A DNA stretch of 64,000 bases from an uncultured Agromyces sp. (GCA_913053875.1 CAJXGN010000010.1:38502-102501); one strand, 5' to 3'; positions 49,791-59,495 are shown, counted from the first letter of the stretch. Made by a program: numbers and translations. Notes: generated from the sequence alone by a model not told the origin.

Positions 49791-52700
49791 CTAGATCACG
49801 CCGTCGGAGATCGCCGTCGGGTTGCCGAAGCGGTGGTTCGTGATCGACACGGCCTGCTCGTGCAGGAAGGGCAGCAGCTCGACCCGGCCCGACGGCGTGA
49901 CCGCGTGCGACCACACCGCCACGTCGGGCGTGCCGGCGAGCGCTCCGGCGAGCGCGGACGCGTCGCCGCCGACGAGGCGCACTCGCGTGGTCTCGATGCC
50001 GCCCCGGTGGGCGCGCTCGAGCCACGCGGCATCCGATTCGACCTCGACCGGTGCATCGGCGGCGTGCAGCACCGTGACCACGCCGACGGGCAGCTCGAGC
50101 GCGGTCGACACCTCGATGGGCGAGCGCGCCAGCAGCGCGGCGGCGATCACGCGCAGCCCCTCGCCGAGGCTCGCGCCCTCGGAGATGCGCACGGTGACCG
50201 GCGTCGGCCGGTACCGGAACACGTTGCGCTCGACCCCCAGCCCGGTGACGTCGCGCGCGACGCCGTACTCGTCGCGGTACGCGATCGCGTCCGACAGCGC
50301 CGAGCGGCGCAGCAGCTCGAACTCCTCGAACGACAGCGCGGGCTGGGCGTGCTCGATGAGCGTCGAGACGCGCGCGTCGAGGCCGCGCAGGTGCAGCGTC
50401 GAGCTCTGCGTGCTCGCTCGCGCGGGCATCCAGTCGCCGAGGCCGAAGAGGTAGTTCGGCCCGCCGGCCTTCGCGCCCGCGCCGACGGCCGAGCGCTTCC
50501 AGCCGCCGAACGGCTGCCGCTGCACGATCGCGCCGGTGATGCCGCGGTTGACGTAGAGGTTGCCCGCCTCGACGCGGTCGAGCCAGGTCGCGAGCTCGTC
50601 GGAGTCGAGGGTGTGGATGCCGGCCGTGAGCCCGTAGTCGACCGCGTTCTGCATCTCGATCGCCTCGTCGAGCGTGCGCGCCCGCATGATGCCGAGCATC
50701 GGCCCGAAGAACTCGGTGAGGTGCACGTACGACCCGGCCTTCACGTGGTCGCGGATGCCGGGCGACCACAGGCGACCCGTGTCGTCGAGGCGCTTCGGCT
50801 CGACGAGCCACCGCTCCCCCGGGTCGAGCTGGGTGAGGGCGTGCAGCAGCTTGCCGTGCACGGGCTCGACCACCGGCCCGATCTGCGTCGCCGGGTGCTC
50901 GGGGTAGCCGACGCGCATCGACCGAGTCGCGTCGACGAGCTGGTTGAGGAACCGCTTCGAGCTGCCGACCGACCCGACGAGGATCACGAGCGACGCCGCC
51001 GAGCACTTCTGGCCGGCGTGCCCGAACGCGCTCTTCGCGACGTCGGATGCCGCGAGGTCGAGGTCCGCGCTCGGCGTGACGATGATCGCGTTCTTGCCGC
51101 TCGTCTCGGCGAGCAGCGGCAGGTCGGGGCGGAACGAGCGGAACAGCTTCGCCGTCTCGTACGCGCCGGTGAGGATGACCCGGTCGACCGACGGGTGCGC
51201 GACGAGCTGCGTGCCGAGGTCGCGGTCGTCGAGCTGCACGAGCGCGAGCAGCTCGCGCGGCACGCCCGCCTCCCAGAGTGCCTCGACCATGACGGCGCCG
51301 CTTCGGCGCGAGAGGGCGGCGGGCTTGATGATGACGCCCGATCCTGCGGCGAGCGCCGCGAGCACCCCGCCGGCGGGGATCGCGACCGGGAAGTTCCACG
51401 GCGGCGTGACGACGGTGAGCTTCGACGGCACGAAGATCGCGCCCTGCACGTGGTCGAGCTCGCGGGCGCGCTCGGCGTAGTAGTGCGCGAAGTCGATCGC
51501 CTCGCTCACCTCCGGGTCGGCCTCGGCGATGGTCTTGCCGGTCTCGGCGGCCATGACCTCGATCAGTCGGTCGCGGTTCGCGGCGAGCGCGAGCCCGGCG
51601 CGGTGCAGCACCGCGGCGCGCTCGGAGCCGGGCAGCTCGCCCCAGGCGCGGCCGGCCGCGGTCACGGTCGCGACGACGCGCTCGAGGGTGGCGGCGTCGC
51701 CGATGCGCGAGGCCTCGATCGTGTCGATGCCGAGTCGCGAGCCGGGAACCCGCTCGAGGATGCGCCGACCCCAGAGCCGGTTCGCCGGCAACGACGGGTC
51801 GGTGTCGGGCTCGTTCGAGAACGCGTCGGATGCCGCGGGGCCGGCGTCCCCCGGCACCTGCAGCGCCGCGGTGAGCGGAGCGCGCTCGCCGCCCGTTGCC
51901 GACGCGACCCCGGCACCCCGAGCGCCGCCCGCCTCGGCGAGCGCGTCGAGCCCGTCGGACCCGCGGGTCAGACCGAGCACCTCGGCGGTGAGGGAGGCGT
52001 CGGCCTCAGGGGCATCCGTCTCGCTCATCGACAGTCGCGGCGTGACCGGCGGGACCGACTTGTGCTCCCACTCGGTGTGGCGGTCCTGCGTGCGGTTCGG
52101 CCGCGGCACCGTCTGGTCGAGCGCGGCGAGCGATCGCAGGAACCGGTCGCGCTCGCGCTCGAAGAGGCTGCGGTTCGACGCGAGGTCGAACACGGCCGAC
52201 ATGAAGTTCTCGGAGCTCGCGTTCTCCTCGAGTCGGCGCACGAGGTAGGCGATGGCCACGTCGAACTCGGCGGGGTTCACGACGGGCGTGTAGAGCAGCA
52301 GCCGGCCGACGTCGCGGGTGATCGCGGCGGCCTGGCCGGTGGCCATGCCGAGCAGCATCTCGATGTCGATGCGGTCGGCGACGCCGCGGTCGTTCGCGAG
52401 CAGCCAGGCGAACGCGAGGTCGAACAGGTTGTGGCCGGCGACGCCGATCTTCACCGCGTCGGTGTGCTCTGGCGTGAGCGCGAAGTCGAGCACGCGCTTG
52501 TAGTTGGTGTCGGAGTCCTGCTTGCTGCCGTAGGTGGCGAGCGGCCAGCCGTGCACGGCGGCGTCGACGCGCTCCATGGCGAGGTTCGCGCCCTTCACGA
52601 CGCGCACCTTGATCGGCGCACCACCAGCCGCGCGACGCCGGCGAGACCACGCGGTCAACTCCTGCAGCGCACCGAGCGCGTCGGGCAGGTAGGCCTGCAG

Positions 52701-53471
52701 GACGATGCCGGCCTCGAGGCGCCGCAGCCGGTGCTGGTCGAGCAGCCGGGTGAAGACCGCGATCGTCAGGTCGAGGTCGTGGTACTCCTCCATGTCGAGG
52801 TTGATGAACTTCGGCGTGGGGCTCGACGCGGCGAGCTCGTACAGCGGGGTGAGCCGCTCGACCACGCGGTCGACGGCCTCGTCGAACGACCACATCGAGA
52901 GCTGGCTGACGACGCTCGACACCTTGATCGACACGTAGTCGACGTCGGGGCGGGCGAGGAACTCGGTCGTGCCCTTGAGGCGACGGGCGGCCTCCTGCTC
53001 GCCGAGCACGGCCTCGCCGAGGAGGTTCAGGTTCAGCCGGTTGCCCGACTCGCGCAGGTGCGCGATCGCGGGGCCGAGCTTGTCGGGGGTCGCGTCGAGC
53101 ACGAGGTGACCGACCATGTTGCGCAGCACGCGACGGGCGATCGGCACGATCGGCCACGGGAACACGGGCGCGAACGCGCCGCCGAGCTGCACCGCCCAGC
53201 GCAGGTACCAGGGCAGGAACTTCGGCGTCTGCTCGCTGACCCGCTGCAGGGCGCGCGCCGCGACCCGCAGGTCTTCCGGCCGCATGACGCCGTCGACGAA
53301 CCCGACCGTGAAGTCGAGGCCCTTCGGGTCCTCCAGCACGCCGGCGAGGTTGCGCGCGGCAGGGTCGACCGGGACATCCGCACTCTCGGCGAGCCACCGC
53401 TGCACGAGGGAGATCGCGCGGTTGGCGAGGTCGCCGTGGACGGCGCGGGGGGTCTCGATCGAGGTGGCCAT
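49791..53471 (-). CDS. putA: bifunctional proline dehydrogenase / P5C dehydrogenase (PutA)
   Basis: This 1226-residue enzyme has a FAD-binding PRODH barrel (about 1-450; YVSIKVSSVVSQ, FINLDMEEYHDLDLT, VRVVKGANL) that oxidises proline to P5C. An Ala/Asp/Glu-rich linker (about 470-560) leads to an aldehyde dehydrogenase domain (about 570-1080) with Cys823 in GHAGQKCSAASL, which oxidises glutamate semialdehyde to glutamate with NAD. A C-terminal region of about 140 residues resembles the trifunctional-PutA flap domain. There is no N-terminal ribbon-helix-helix, so it does not self-regulate. GGAAGGA precedes the ATG. The LysR gene diverges upstream. Confidence 0.96.
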   Translation of the reverse strand: MATSIETPRAVHGDLANRAISLVQRWLAESADVPVDPAARNLAGVLEDPKGLDFTVGFVDGVMRPEDLRVAARALQRVSEQTPKFLPWYLRWAVQLGGAFAPVFPWPIVPIARRVLRNMVGHLVLDATPDKLGPAIAHLRESGNRLNLNLLGEAVLGEQEAARRLKGTTEFLARPDVDYVSIKVSSVVSQLSMWSFDEAVDRVVERLTPLYELAASSPTPKFINLDMEEYHDLDLTIAVFTRLLDQHRLRRLEAGIVLQAYLPDALGALQELTAWSRRRRAAGGAPIKVRVVKGANLAMERVDAAVHGWPLATYGSKQDSDTNYKRVLDFALTPEHTDAVKIGVAGHNLFDLAFAWLLANDRGVADRIDIEMLLGMATGQAAAITRDVGRLLLYTPVVNPAEFDVAIAYLVRRLEENASSENFMSAVFDLASNRSLFERERDRFLRSLAALDQTVPRPNRTQDRHTEWEHKSVPPVTPRLSMSETDAPEADASLTAEVLGLTRGSDGLDALAEAGGARGAGVASATGGERAPLTAALQVPGDAGPAASDAFSNEPDTDPSLPANRLWGRRILERVPGSRLGIDTIEASRIGDAATLERVVATVTAAGRAWGELPGSERAAVLHRAGLALAANRDRLIEVMAAETGKTIAEADPEVSEAIDFAHYYAERARELDHVQGAIFVPSKLTVVTPPWNFPVAIPAGGVLAALAAGSGVIIKPAALSRRSGAVMVEALWEAGVPRELLALVQLDDRDLGTQLVAHPSVDRVILTGAYETAKLFRSFRPDLPLLAETSGKNAIIVTPSADLDLAASDVAKSAFGHAGQKCSAASLVILVGSVGSSKRFLNQLVDATRSMRVGYPEHPATQIGPVVEPVHGKLLHALTQLDPGERWLVEPKRLDDTGRLWSPGIRDHVKAGSYVHLTEFFGPMLGIMRARTLDEAIEMQNAVDYGLTAGIHTLDSDELATWLDRVEAGNLYVNRGITGAIVQRQPFGGWKRSAVGAGAKAGGPNYLFGLGDWMPARASTQSSTLHLRGLDARVSTLIEHAQPALSFEEFELLRRSALSDAIAYRDEYGVARDVTGLGVERNVFRYRPTPVTVRISEGASLGEGLRVIAAALLARSPIEVSTALELPVGVVTVLHAADAPVEVESDAAWLERAHRGGIETTRVRLVGGDASALAGALAGTPDVAVWSHAVTPSGRVELLPFLHEQAVSITNHRFGNPTAISDGVI

Positions 53472-53558
53472 GTGGTCAGTGTCCTTCCGAGCGGGCGTTG
53501 CCGGGCGTAGGGGCGCCGTGCGTCTCCAGTCTGCGTCGCCGTGTCCATTCGGTACAGC

Positions 53559-53589
53559 GAATGATTCTGACTGATACTGATCAGATCAA
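53559..53589. promoter_or_regulatory. putA-LysR intergenic regulatory region
   Basis: The 150-bp divergent gap contains GAATGATTC (53559-53567) and CTGATCAG (53577-53584), the latter inside a T-N11-A-type segment. Such sites are usual for LysR regulators. A minus-strand -35-like TTGATC overlaps at 53584-53589. Confidence 0.4.
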
Positions 53590-53621
53590 CCGATGAATGA
53601 TCGGATGCCCCGGGAGGTGCC

Positions 53622-54611
53622 GTGCTCGACGTCCGACGCCTGCGCCTGCTGGTCGAGCTCTCCCAGCGTGGCACGCTCGCCGCGGTCGCGGACGCCCTCT
53701 CGTACAGCCCGTCGTCGATGTCGCAGCAGCTGGACCAGCTCGCGCGGGAGGCGGGTGTGCCGCTGCTCGAGCCCGCGGGCCGCCGGGTGCGCCTCACCCC
53801 GCAGGCGCTGCTGCTGGTCGAGCACGCGCGCGTGGTGCTCGATCGGCTCGAGCGCGCCGAGTCCGACGTCGCCGCCTCGCTCACCACGATCACGGGCACC
53901 GTGCGCGTCGCGGTGTTCCAGTCGGCTGCGCACGCCCTCATGCCCGACGCGCTCGCGCGACTCGCCCGCACCCACCCCGAGCTGCGCGTCGAGCTCGTCG
54001 AGCGCCCGCCCGAGCAGGGCCTGTTCGACACCGTCGCGCGCGACGCCGACCTCGTCATCGCCGAGCAGTACCCGGGACACACGCGCCCCCACCACGAGGG
54101 GCTCGACCGGGTGCGGCTCGCGAGCGACCCCATCCGGCTGGCGCTGCCACCGGTGACGGATGCCTCGGGCGGGCGTGGCCCCGAGGCATCCGCCGCCCTC
54201 GCCGATGTGGTCGACGCGGACCCCGGGTCCTCCCCCGAGGCGGACCGCGAGGCGCTCGCGCACCTGCGCAGCGCCGCCCGCCTGCCCTGGGTGATGGAGC
54301 CCGAGGGCAGCGCGGCCCGACAGTGGGCGCTGCAGCAGTGCCGCGCGGCGGGCTTCGAGCCCGACGTGCGCTACGTGACGACCGACCTCGTCGCACACAT
54401 CCGCCTCGTGCGCACGGGGAACGCCGCCGCACTGCTGCCCGACCTGGTGTGGGCGGGCGACGCACCCTCGGTGCGCCTGCACGACCTGCCCGGCCGCCCC
54501 TCGCGCGAGATCTTCACGGCGACGCGCCTCGCGGCGGCCGAGCGCCCCGGCGTCATCGCCGTGCGCGAGGCGCTGCGCGCGACGGCGTCGGTCGTGACGC
54601 CGTCTGCCTGA
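53622..54611 (+). CDS. LysR-family regulator divergent from putA
   Basis: This 329-residue LysR protein has a helix-turn-helix (about 1-60; RLRLLVELSQRGTLAAVADALSYSPSSMSQQLDQL) and a substrate-binding domain (about 90-310) interrupted by a roughly 40-residue acidic insert near 180-215. GGGAGGTG precedes the GTG start. The divergent arrangement suggests that it activates putA, with proline or P5C as possible ligands. Confidence 0.88.
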   Translation: MLDVRRLRLLVELSQRGTLAAVADALSYSPSSMSQQLDQLAREAGVPLLEPAGRRVRLTPQALLLVEHARVVLDRLERAESDVAASLTTITGTVRVAVFQSAAHALMPDALARLARTHPELRVELVERPPEQGLFDTVARDADLVIAEQYPGHTRPHHEGLDRVRLASDPIRLALPPVTDASGGRGPEASAALADVVDADPGSSPEADREALAHLRSAARLPWVMEPEGSAARQWALQQCRAAGFEPDVRYVTTDLVAHIRLVRTGNAAALLPDLVWAGDAPSVRLHDLPGRPSREIFTATRLAAAERPGVIAVREALRATASVVTPSA

Positions 54612-54612
54612 C

Positions 54613-54680
54613 CCGCCCTCGCCCCGCCCGCCCTCGCCCTGCCCGCCCTCGCCCTGCCCGCCCTCGCCCTGCCCGCCCTC
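54613..54680. repeat. 15-bp tandem repeat, 4.5 copies
   Basis: CCGCCCTCGCCCTGC repeats at 54613, 54628, 54643 and 54658, with a partial copy at 54673-54680. The first copy has one C for T. It begins two bases after the LysR stop and would be prone to copy-number change. Confidence 0.85.
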
Positions 54681-54689
54681 CCGGCGAGT

Positions 54690-54748
54690 GTGCTCGATGT
54701 CGCTCGCGAAGCCTCCAGCTCGGGCCGCTCAGGCGCGACATCGAGCAC
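54690..54748. terminator. 14-bp inverted repeat between convergent genes
   Basis: GTGCTCGATGTCGC (54690-54703) and GCGACATCGAGCAC (54735-54748) are exact complements separated by 31 bp. Together with the tandem repeat it fills the gap between the LysR stop and the membrane-protein stop, and probably acts as a bidirectional terminator. Confidence 0.5.
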
Positions 54749-54781
54749 CCTCGGCGAACTCGGCCGGGGCGGGGCGGGGTG

Positions 54782-55258
54782 CTAGCGGCGGCAGATCTCG
54801 TCGGCATGCGCCGCCGCGGGTGCACGTTCGCGAGTCGACGCCAGTCGCAGCAGCAGTGCCGCCAGCGCGAGCGCCACGAGCGAAGCGACGCACGCGATCA
54901 TCATCGCGAGCGGCAACCACGACGCACCCCCGGGAACGACCACGGCGTTGACGACCCCGATGCCGAGCCAGACAGCGGCGGCGCCGCCAGCTGCGCCGAG
55001 GAGCACCGGCCCCCGGGCCGACCGGCGCCCACGCGCGACGGCGAGCACGGCGACCACTGCACCGACGGCCGCGGCGAGCGCGGTCATCGCGCCGAGCATC
55101 GCGCCGGCGCCGACCAGTGAGCCGAACGCGCCCCACCCGCCCTGCGCACGGTAGTCCGCGTTGCCCGCCCCATACACGGCGACGGCCAGCAGCACCCCTC
55201 CGGCCGCCCCCACCGGCAGCGCCAGCAGCAGCGGCATCCATAACGCCCGTCGACCCAT
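54782..55258 (-). CDS. small four-helix membrane protein
   Basis: This 158-residue protein has four predicted membrane helices (about 5-28, 45-70, 85-105 and 115-140) and a short Arg/Ala cytoplasmic tail. No family is recognised. It diverges from the FAD oxidoreductase gene, 50 bp away. Confidence 0.65.
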   Translation of the reverse strand: MGRRALWMPLLLALPVGAAGGVLLAVAVYGAGNADYRAQGGWGAFGSLVGAGAMLGAMTALAAAVGAVVAVLAVARGRRSARGPVLLGAAGGAAAVWLGIGVVNAVVVPGGASWLPLAMMIACVASLVALALAALLLRLASTRERAPAAAHADEICRR

Positions 55259-55308
55259 GCTTCCACCGTAGCCAGCCGCCTATCCGCCCGCCCGGGTAGC
55301 CTCGACGC

Positions 55309-56868
55309 ATGCCGGAACAGCGCGATGTCGTGATCGTCGGCGGCGGACACAACGGGCTGACCGCCGCCGCCCACCTGGCCCGCGCGGGCCTCGACGTGCT
55401 GCTGCTCGAGCGCGACGACCACCTCGGCGGCGCGGCGATCTCGGCCCCCGCGTTCGAGGGCGTCGAGGCGCGGCTCAGCCGCTACTCCTACCTCGTGAGC
55501 CTGCTGCCGCAGCGCATCATCGACGACCTCGGGCTCGACCTGCGGCTCGTCCGGCGCGCGCACTCCTCGTACACACCAGACCCGCACGACCCGACCCGCG
55601 GGCTGCTGATCGAACGCGACGGCGCCGGCTACGGGGCGTTCGAGCGCATCGGCGCGGCATCCGACGCCCTCGCCTGGGGCTCCTTCGGCGACGACACCGT
55701 GCGACTCGCGAAGGCGATCTTCCCGACGCTCACCGAGCCGCTGCCGACGCGCGACGAGGTGCGACGCCTGGTCGACGACGCCCGCGTCTGGGACGAGTTC
55801 GTGCGCCGCCCGCTCGGCGAGGCGGTCGCGGCGCGCTTCTCGAACGACCTGGTGCGCGGGGTCGTCGAGACCGACGGGCTGATCGGCACGTTCACGCGCA
55901 CCACCGACCCGTCGCTCGACGCGAACCGCTGCTTCCTGTACCACGTCATCGGCGGCGGCACCGGCGACTGGGACGTGCCCGTCGGCGGCATGGGCGCCGT
56001 GAGCGGCGAGCTGGCCAGGGCAGCTCGCACGGCCGGCGCGACGCAGGTGATGGGGGCGGATGCCACGGGCATCACGCCCGACGGCGAGGTGCGGTACACG
56101 CGTGACGGCGCCGAGCACACGGTCACGGCCGGCACGGTGCTCTCGGGCGTCGCCCCGCACGTGCTCGCGCGGCTGCTCGGTGAGCCCGAGGCATCCGCTC
56201 GGCCCGAGGGCGCCCAGCTCAAGGTCAACCTGCTGCTCACCCGCCTGCCGCGGCTGCGCGACACGTCGGTCTCGCCCGAGGCCGCGTTCGGCGGCACGCT
56301 GCACGTCAACGAGACGGCGTCGCAGCTCGAGGCCGCGTACGCCGAGGCCTCCGCCGGGCGCCTGCCCGACCCGATGCCCTGCGAGGTCTACTGCCACACG
56401 CTGAGCGACCCGAGCATCCTCTCCCCCGAGCTCGCCGCGTCGGGTGCGCACACCCTCACCGTGTTCGCGCTGCACGTGCCCGACCGCCTGGTCGACGCGC
56501 TCGGCGACGACGAACTGCGCCGCGCCGCCGAGCGCGCGGTGCTCGACTCCCTCGACTCGGTGCTCGCCGAGCCGATCGAGTCGCTGCTGGCGACGGATGC
56601 CTCGGGCCGGCCCTGCATCGAGACCAAGACCACGCGCGACCTCGAGCGCGCCCTCGCGATGCCCGGCGGCAACATCTTCCACGGGCCGCTGTCGTGGCCC
56701 TGGCGCGAGGCCGACGACCCCGCCGGCACGCCCGCCGAGCGCTGGGGCGTGGCCACGGCGCACCCGCGCATCCTCATGTGCGGGTCGGGCGCGGTGCGCG
56801 GCGGCGCGGTCTCGGGCATCGGCGGGCACAACGCGGCGATGGCCGTGGTCGAGGCGCTCGCTGGCTGA
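55309..56868 (+). CDS. FAD-dependent oxidoreductase (phytoene-dehydrogenase-like, PYROXD2 type)
   Basis: This 519-residue flavoprotein has the dinucleotide motif VIVGGGHNGLTAAAHLARAG at residues 8-27, LLERDDHLGGAA, and a C-terminal FAD signature PRILMCGSGAVRGGAVSGIGG. The layout resembles the PYROXD2/CrtI-like family, not carotenoid synthesis as such, because no carotenoid genes are nearby. The substrate is unknown. It is transcribed alone. Confidence 0.85.
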   Translation: MPEQRDVVIVGGGHNGLTAAAHLARAGLDVLLLERDDHLGGAAISAPAFEGVEARLSRYSYLVSLLPQRIIDDLGLDLRLVRRAHSSYTPDPHDPTRGLLIERDGAGYGAFERIGAASDALAWGSFGDDTVRLAKAIFPTLTEPLPTRDEVRRLVDDARVWDEFVRRPLGEAVAARFSNDLVRGVVETDGLIGTFTRTTDPSLDANRCFLYHVIGGGTGDWDVPVGGMGAVSGELARAARTAGATQVMGADATGITPDGEVRYTRDGAEHTVTAGTVLSGVAPHVLARLLGEPEASARPEGAQLKVNLLLTRLPRLRDTSVSPEAAFGGTLHVNETASQLEAAYAEASAGRLPDPMPCEVYCHTLSDPSILSPELAASGAHTLTVFALHVPDRLVDALGDDELRRAAERAVLDSLDSVLAEPIESLLATDASGRPCIETKTTRDLERALAMPGGNIFHGPLSWPWREADDPAGTPAERWGVATAHPRILMCGSGAVRGGAVSGIGGHNAAMAVVEALAG

Positions 56869-56889
56869 GCGGTCGCGGGCGGGTCGACC

Positions 56890-57705
56890 TCACCCGGTGC
56901 GCGTCGGCCATCGCGCGACGTCGGAGAACACTGCGATGAGCGATTCGCGCTGTCGTTCGTAGGCGCGGATGATCGCGTCCGCTGCGAGCTCGCCCTCCGG
57001 GGTCGCTTCGATGAGCATGCGTCTGCGGTCGCCGCTGCTCGCGTCGGCTCGGCGGACCAGGAGGCCTCGCGCGCAGAGCTGATCGATGACGTAGGTCGTC
57101 GCCGACCGTGAGATGCCGAGGGACGAGGCGAGATCGCTGGGCTGCATGGGGCCGAGCACCGCGACCCGCTCCAGCGCGGATCGCTGTCGGCCGACCAGTC
57201 TGAAGGTGGGCGTCAGCGCGACCTCCTCGTCGGCGAGCTGGACTCCGGCGAACGCGAGGCGCCGCAGCAGTGCCAGCGGGTCGATCTCGGCATGCGGAGC
57301 CTGATCGTCGAGATGGCCGCCGAGGCCCGCGACGACGGCCCCGGCGTCCGCCGAGAAGCTCGCGAAGTAGCGGTCCAGTTCCTCGGCGAAGACGCGCGCG
57401 CACGCTGCGCCGGCCGGCGTCGGTGCGACGGCGATGGCCCGACCGTCCCCGGTCGATCGCGTCTCGCTCACGAGACCGTCGGTGCGAAGTCGCACCACGA
57501 GGCGGTTCACGGCCCGCCGGCCGAGCCGACTGCGGCGCTCGATCTCCCGCGTCGTCACCTCTGCGCCCTCGAAGACGAGCGTGAGCGCAAGGACCTGTTC
57601 GTTCGCCGACAGGTCGGCGCCGAAGACGCGGTCGATGAGCCGGGTGACCTCGCCGCTGAACCGGCTGATCGCCTCCGAGACCTCTCGCCCGGGATCGCCG
57701 GACAT
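56890..57705 (-). CDS. double MarR-type winged-helix regulator
   Basis: This 271-residue protein has two MarR-like winged helices in one chain: one at about 35-105 (VTTREIERRSRLGRRAVNRLVVRL, then a wing) and one at about 165-245 (QPSDLASSLGISRSATTYVIDQLCARGLLVRR, with a DRRRMLIEATPEG wing). Ordinary MarR proteins are about 150 residues and dimerise. This one appears to be a tandem fusion that could bind DNA as a single chain. It converges with the FAD oxidoreductase. Confidence 0.8.
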   Translation of the reverse strand: MSGDPGREVSEAISRFSGEVTRLIDRVFGADLSANEQVLALTLVFEGAEVTTREIERRSRLGRRAVNRLVVRLRTDGLVSETRSTGDGRAIAVAPTPAGAACARVFAEELDRYFASFSADAGAVVAGLGGHLDDQAPHAEIDPLALLRRLAFAGVQLADEEVALTPTFRLVGRQRSALERVAVLGPMQPSDLASSLGISRSATTYVIDQLCARGLLVRRADASSGDRRRMLIEATPEGELAADAIIRAYERQRESLIAVFSDVARWPTRTG

Positions 57706-57828
57706 CTGACCACTCCCTGCAGCTCACGCGAGGGCGCGCGGGCATCGGGAGATTCTACTCGACGCGAGGCACACGAGCGCGTGTGTCGGCCGTCGCAGGC
57801 GAGGCGGTCTCGCAGGGTCCGGGGCAGG

Positions 57829-58509
57829 TCAGGAGTTCGAGCGCTGCTGCGGGTTGACCCGCTTGATCCACTCGATCAGGTCGAAGCTCGAGCGCGTCTG
57901 CAGCCACACCCGGCCGGGGCCCGTGAAGTCGGTGACCAGGCCCTCCCCGCCGAGGATGGTCGACTTCCAGCTCCCGGCCTTGCGCACCGAGTACTGCACC
58001 GTCTCGTCGAACGCGACGACGTGACCGGTGTCGAGCGTCATCGTCTCGCCGGCCTGCAGCTCGGTCGCGATGATCGCACCGTACGACGACATCAGCAGGT
58101 CGCCCTCGCCCGTGCAGCGCAGCAGGATCAGCCCCTCACCGCTGAAGAAGGACTTCCCGCCGCCCCACTTCGAGTCCACGTCCACCGACGGGTCCGACGC
58201 AGTCCACGACCCCGACTGCACCATCAGCGCCGTGCCTCCGTCGAGCGCGACCTTCGCCATGTCTCCCGGCAGCGTCGCGGTCACGCCGACCTGGCCGCCG
58301 CTGCCCGAGTGGAAGTCGTTGACGAAGAAGCTCTCGCCGCCGAACGTGCGCTTGAGCCCCTTCAGGAACCCGCCCCGGGTGGAGGTCTCGATCTCGATGT
58401 CGCCGCGGGTCATCGCCATCGCGCCCGCCTCGACGCGCACGCTCCCTCCCGCGGGCAACGTGACGGTGCCCATCGCGAAGGCCGGTCCCGAAGTGATGCT
58501 GACGTCCAT
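57829..58509 (-). CDS. AIM24-family protein
   Basis: This 226-residue beta-helical AIM24/TIGR00266 protein has repeated Gly-rich strands: AMAMTRGDIEIETST, FFSGEGLILLRCTGEGDLLMSSYG and LTTGHVVAFD-like turns. The bacterial function is not settled. It has no signal peptide. It is separated by 123 bp from the MarR gene and 128 bp from the protease gene. Confidence 0.88.
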   Translation of the reverse strand: MDVSITSGPAFAMGTVTLPAGGSVRVEAGAMAMTRGDIEIETSTRGGFLKGLKRTFGGESFFVNDFHSGSGGQVGVTATLPGDMAKVALDGGTALMVQSGSWTASDPSVDVDSKWGGGKSFFSGEGLILLRCTGEGDLLMSSYGAIIATELQAGETMTLDTGHVVAFDETVQYSVRKAGSWKSTILGGEGLVTDFTGPGRVWLQTRSSFDLIEWIKRVNPQQRSNS

Positions 58510-58637
58510 GCTCGTACTCCCTCAGGTTGGGGTGGTCTGACTGGGTCGGTGGTCCACTCGTCGCAGGATACGGGCGCGGCGAGCGGTCGTGCGGATGCCC
58601 GGCCGGGACGCGCCCCCGCGCGCCCCGGCCGGATCGT

Positions 58638-59495
58638 TCAGGCCGTGGTGGCCTGTTCCTTCGCCGCTACCCGGCCGCGGACGAAGATCATCAGGACGAT
58701 GCCGACGATCATGACGGCCCAGTTCGCGTAGCCGGAGAGCTCGGCGAGGGGACCGACCGCACCGCCCGCCGCGTCGGCGTCGCCGATGGCGCCGGCCTGC
58801 AGGAACACGCTCGGGTCGGTGCTGGCGTGCACGAGAATCGGCCAGATGATGTTCCCGGTCACGCGCAGGGTCAGGTACATGAGCACCCCGAAGAAGAACG
58901 TGTACAGGACCTCGTAGATGCCGACCAGGACGCCCGAGGTGTAGAAGTACCCACTGTGCAGGAGGGCGAACGACAGCGAGGAGACGAACATGACCATCCA
59001 CTCGCCGTAGCCGTGCTTGCGCATGACGTTCACCACGACGCCCCGCGTGAGGAGTTCCTCGGTGAACCCGACCACGAGCCCCATGAACAGCGTCATCAGG
59101 ATCGTGCCCACCGTGAAGACGGTGTAGTCGATGGATGCGTACCGGATGGCGTTGAACGCGAGGATGACGATCGGGGCGATCCACATCCACCAGCTGCCCC
59201 CGATGGGCTGTCGGCCGAAGATCTCACGCACCCACCCGACGGTGGCCGCGAACGCCAGCACCAGCAGGCCGCCGGCGAGGATGCTGGCCGTGGTGCCCCA
59301 GAACACCGTCGCCGGGTCCGCGAACGTCCCCTCGCTGCTGATCCAGTCGGCCGCCAGCGTCGTGATCGCGATCTGGAGTCCGTTGTAGGCCGCGAAGTAC
59401 GCGGCGGTGATGAGGATCGCGCGCCAGAAGCCGCCGCGGTTCCAGAACCGGCGCCATCCGTTCTCGGTGCTCGTCATCGAAGCCGTCCCGCTCAT
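58638..59495 (-). CDS. CPBP-family intramembrane metalloprotease
   Basis: This 285-residue membrane protein has about eight helices and the CPBP motifs: EELLTRG (motif 1), FALLHSGYF (motif 2) and the WPILVHASTD helix with a third conserved His. CPBP proteins cleave prenylated or small peptide substrates in the membrane, and some give bacteriocin immunity. AGGAGGT precedes the ATG at 59495. It overlaps the upstream small membrane-protein gene by 4 bp. Confidence 0.88.
   Translation of the reverse strand: MSGTASMTSTENGWRRFWNRGGFWRAILITAAYFAAYNGLQIAITTLAADWISSEGTFADPATVFWGTTASILAGGLLVLAFAATVGWVREIFGRQPIGGSWWMWIAPIVILAFNAIRYASIDYTVFTVGTILMTLFMGLVVGFTEELLTRGVVVNVMRKHGYGEWMVMFVSSLSFALLHSGYFYTSGVLVGIYEVLYTFFFGVLMYLTLRVTGNIIWPILVHASTDPSVFLQAGAIGDADAAGGAVGPLAELSGYANWAVMIVGIVLMIFVRGRVAAKEQATTA

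Noticed and set aside
54613..54680. Possible CRISPR array
   Set aside because: The units are 15 bp and directly adjacent, with no spacers and no cas genes.
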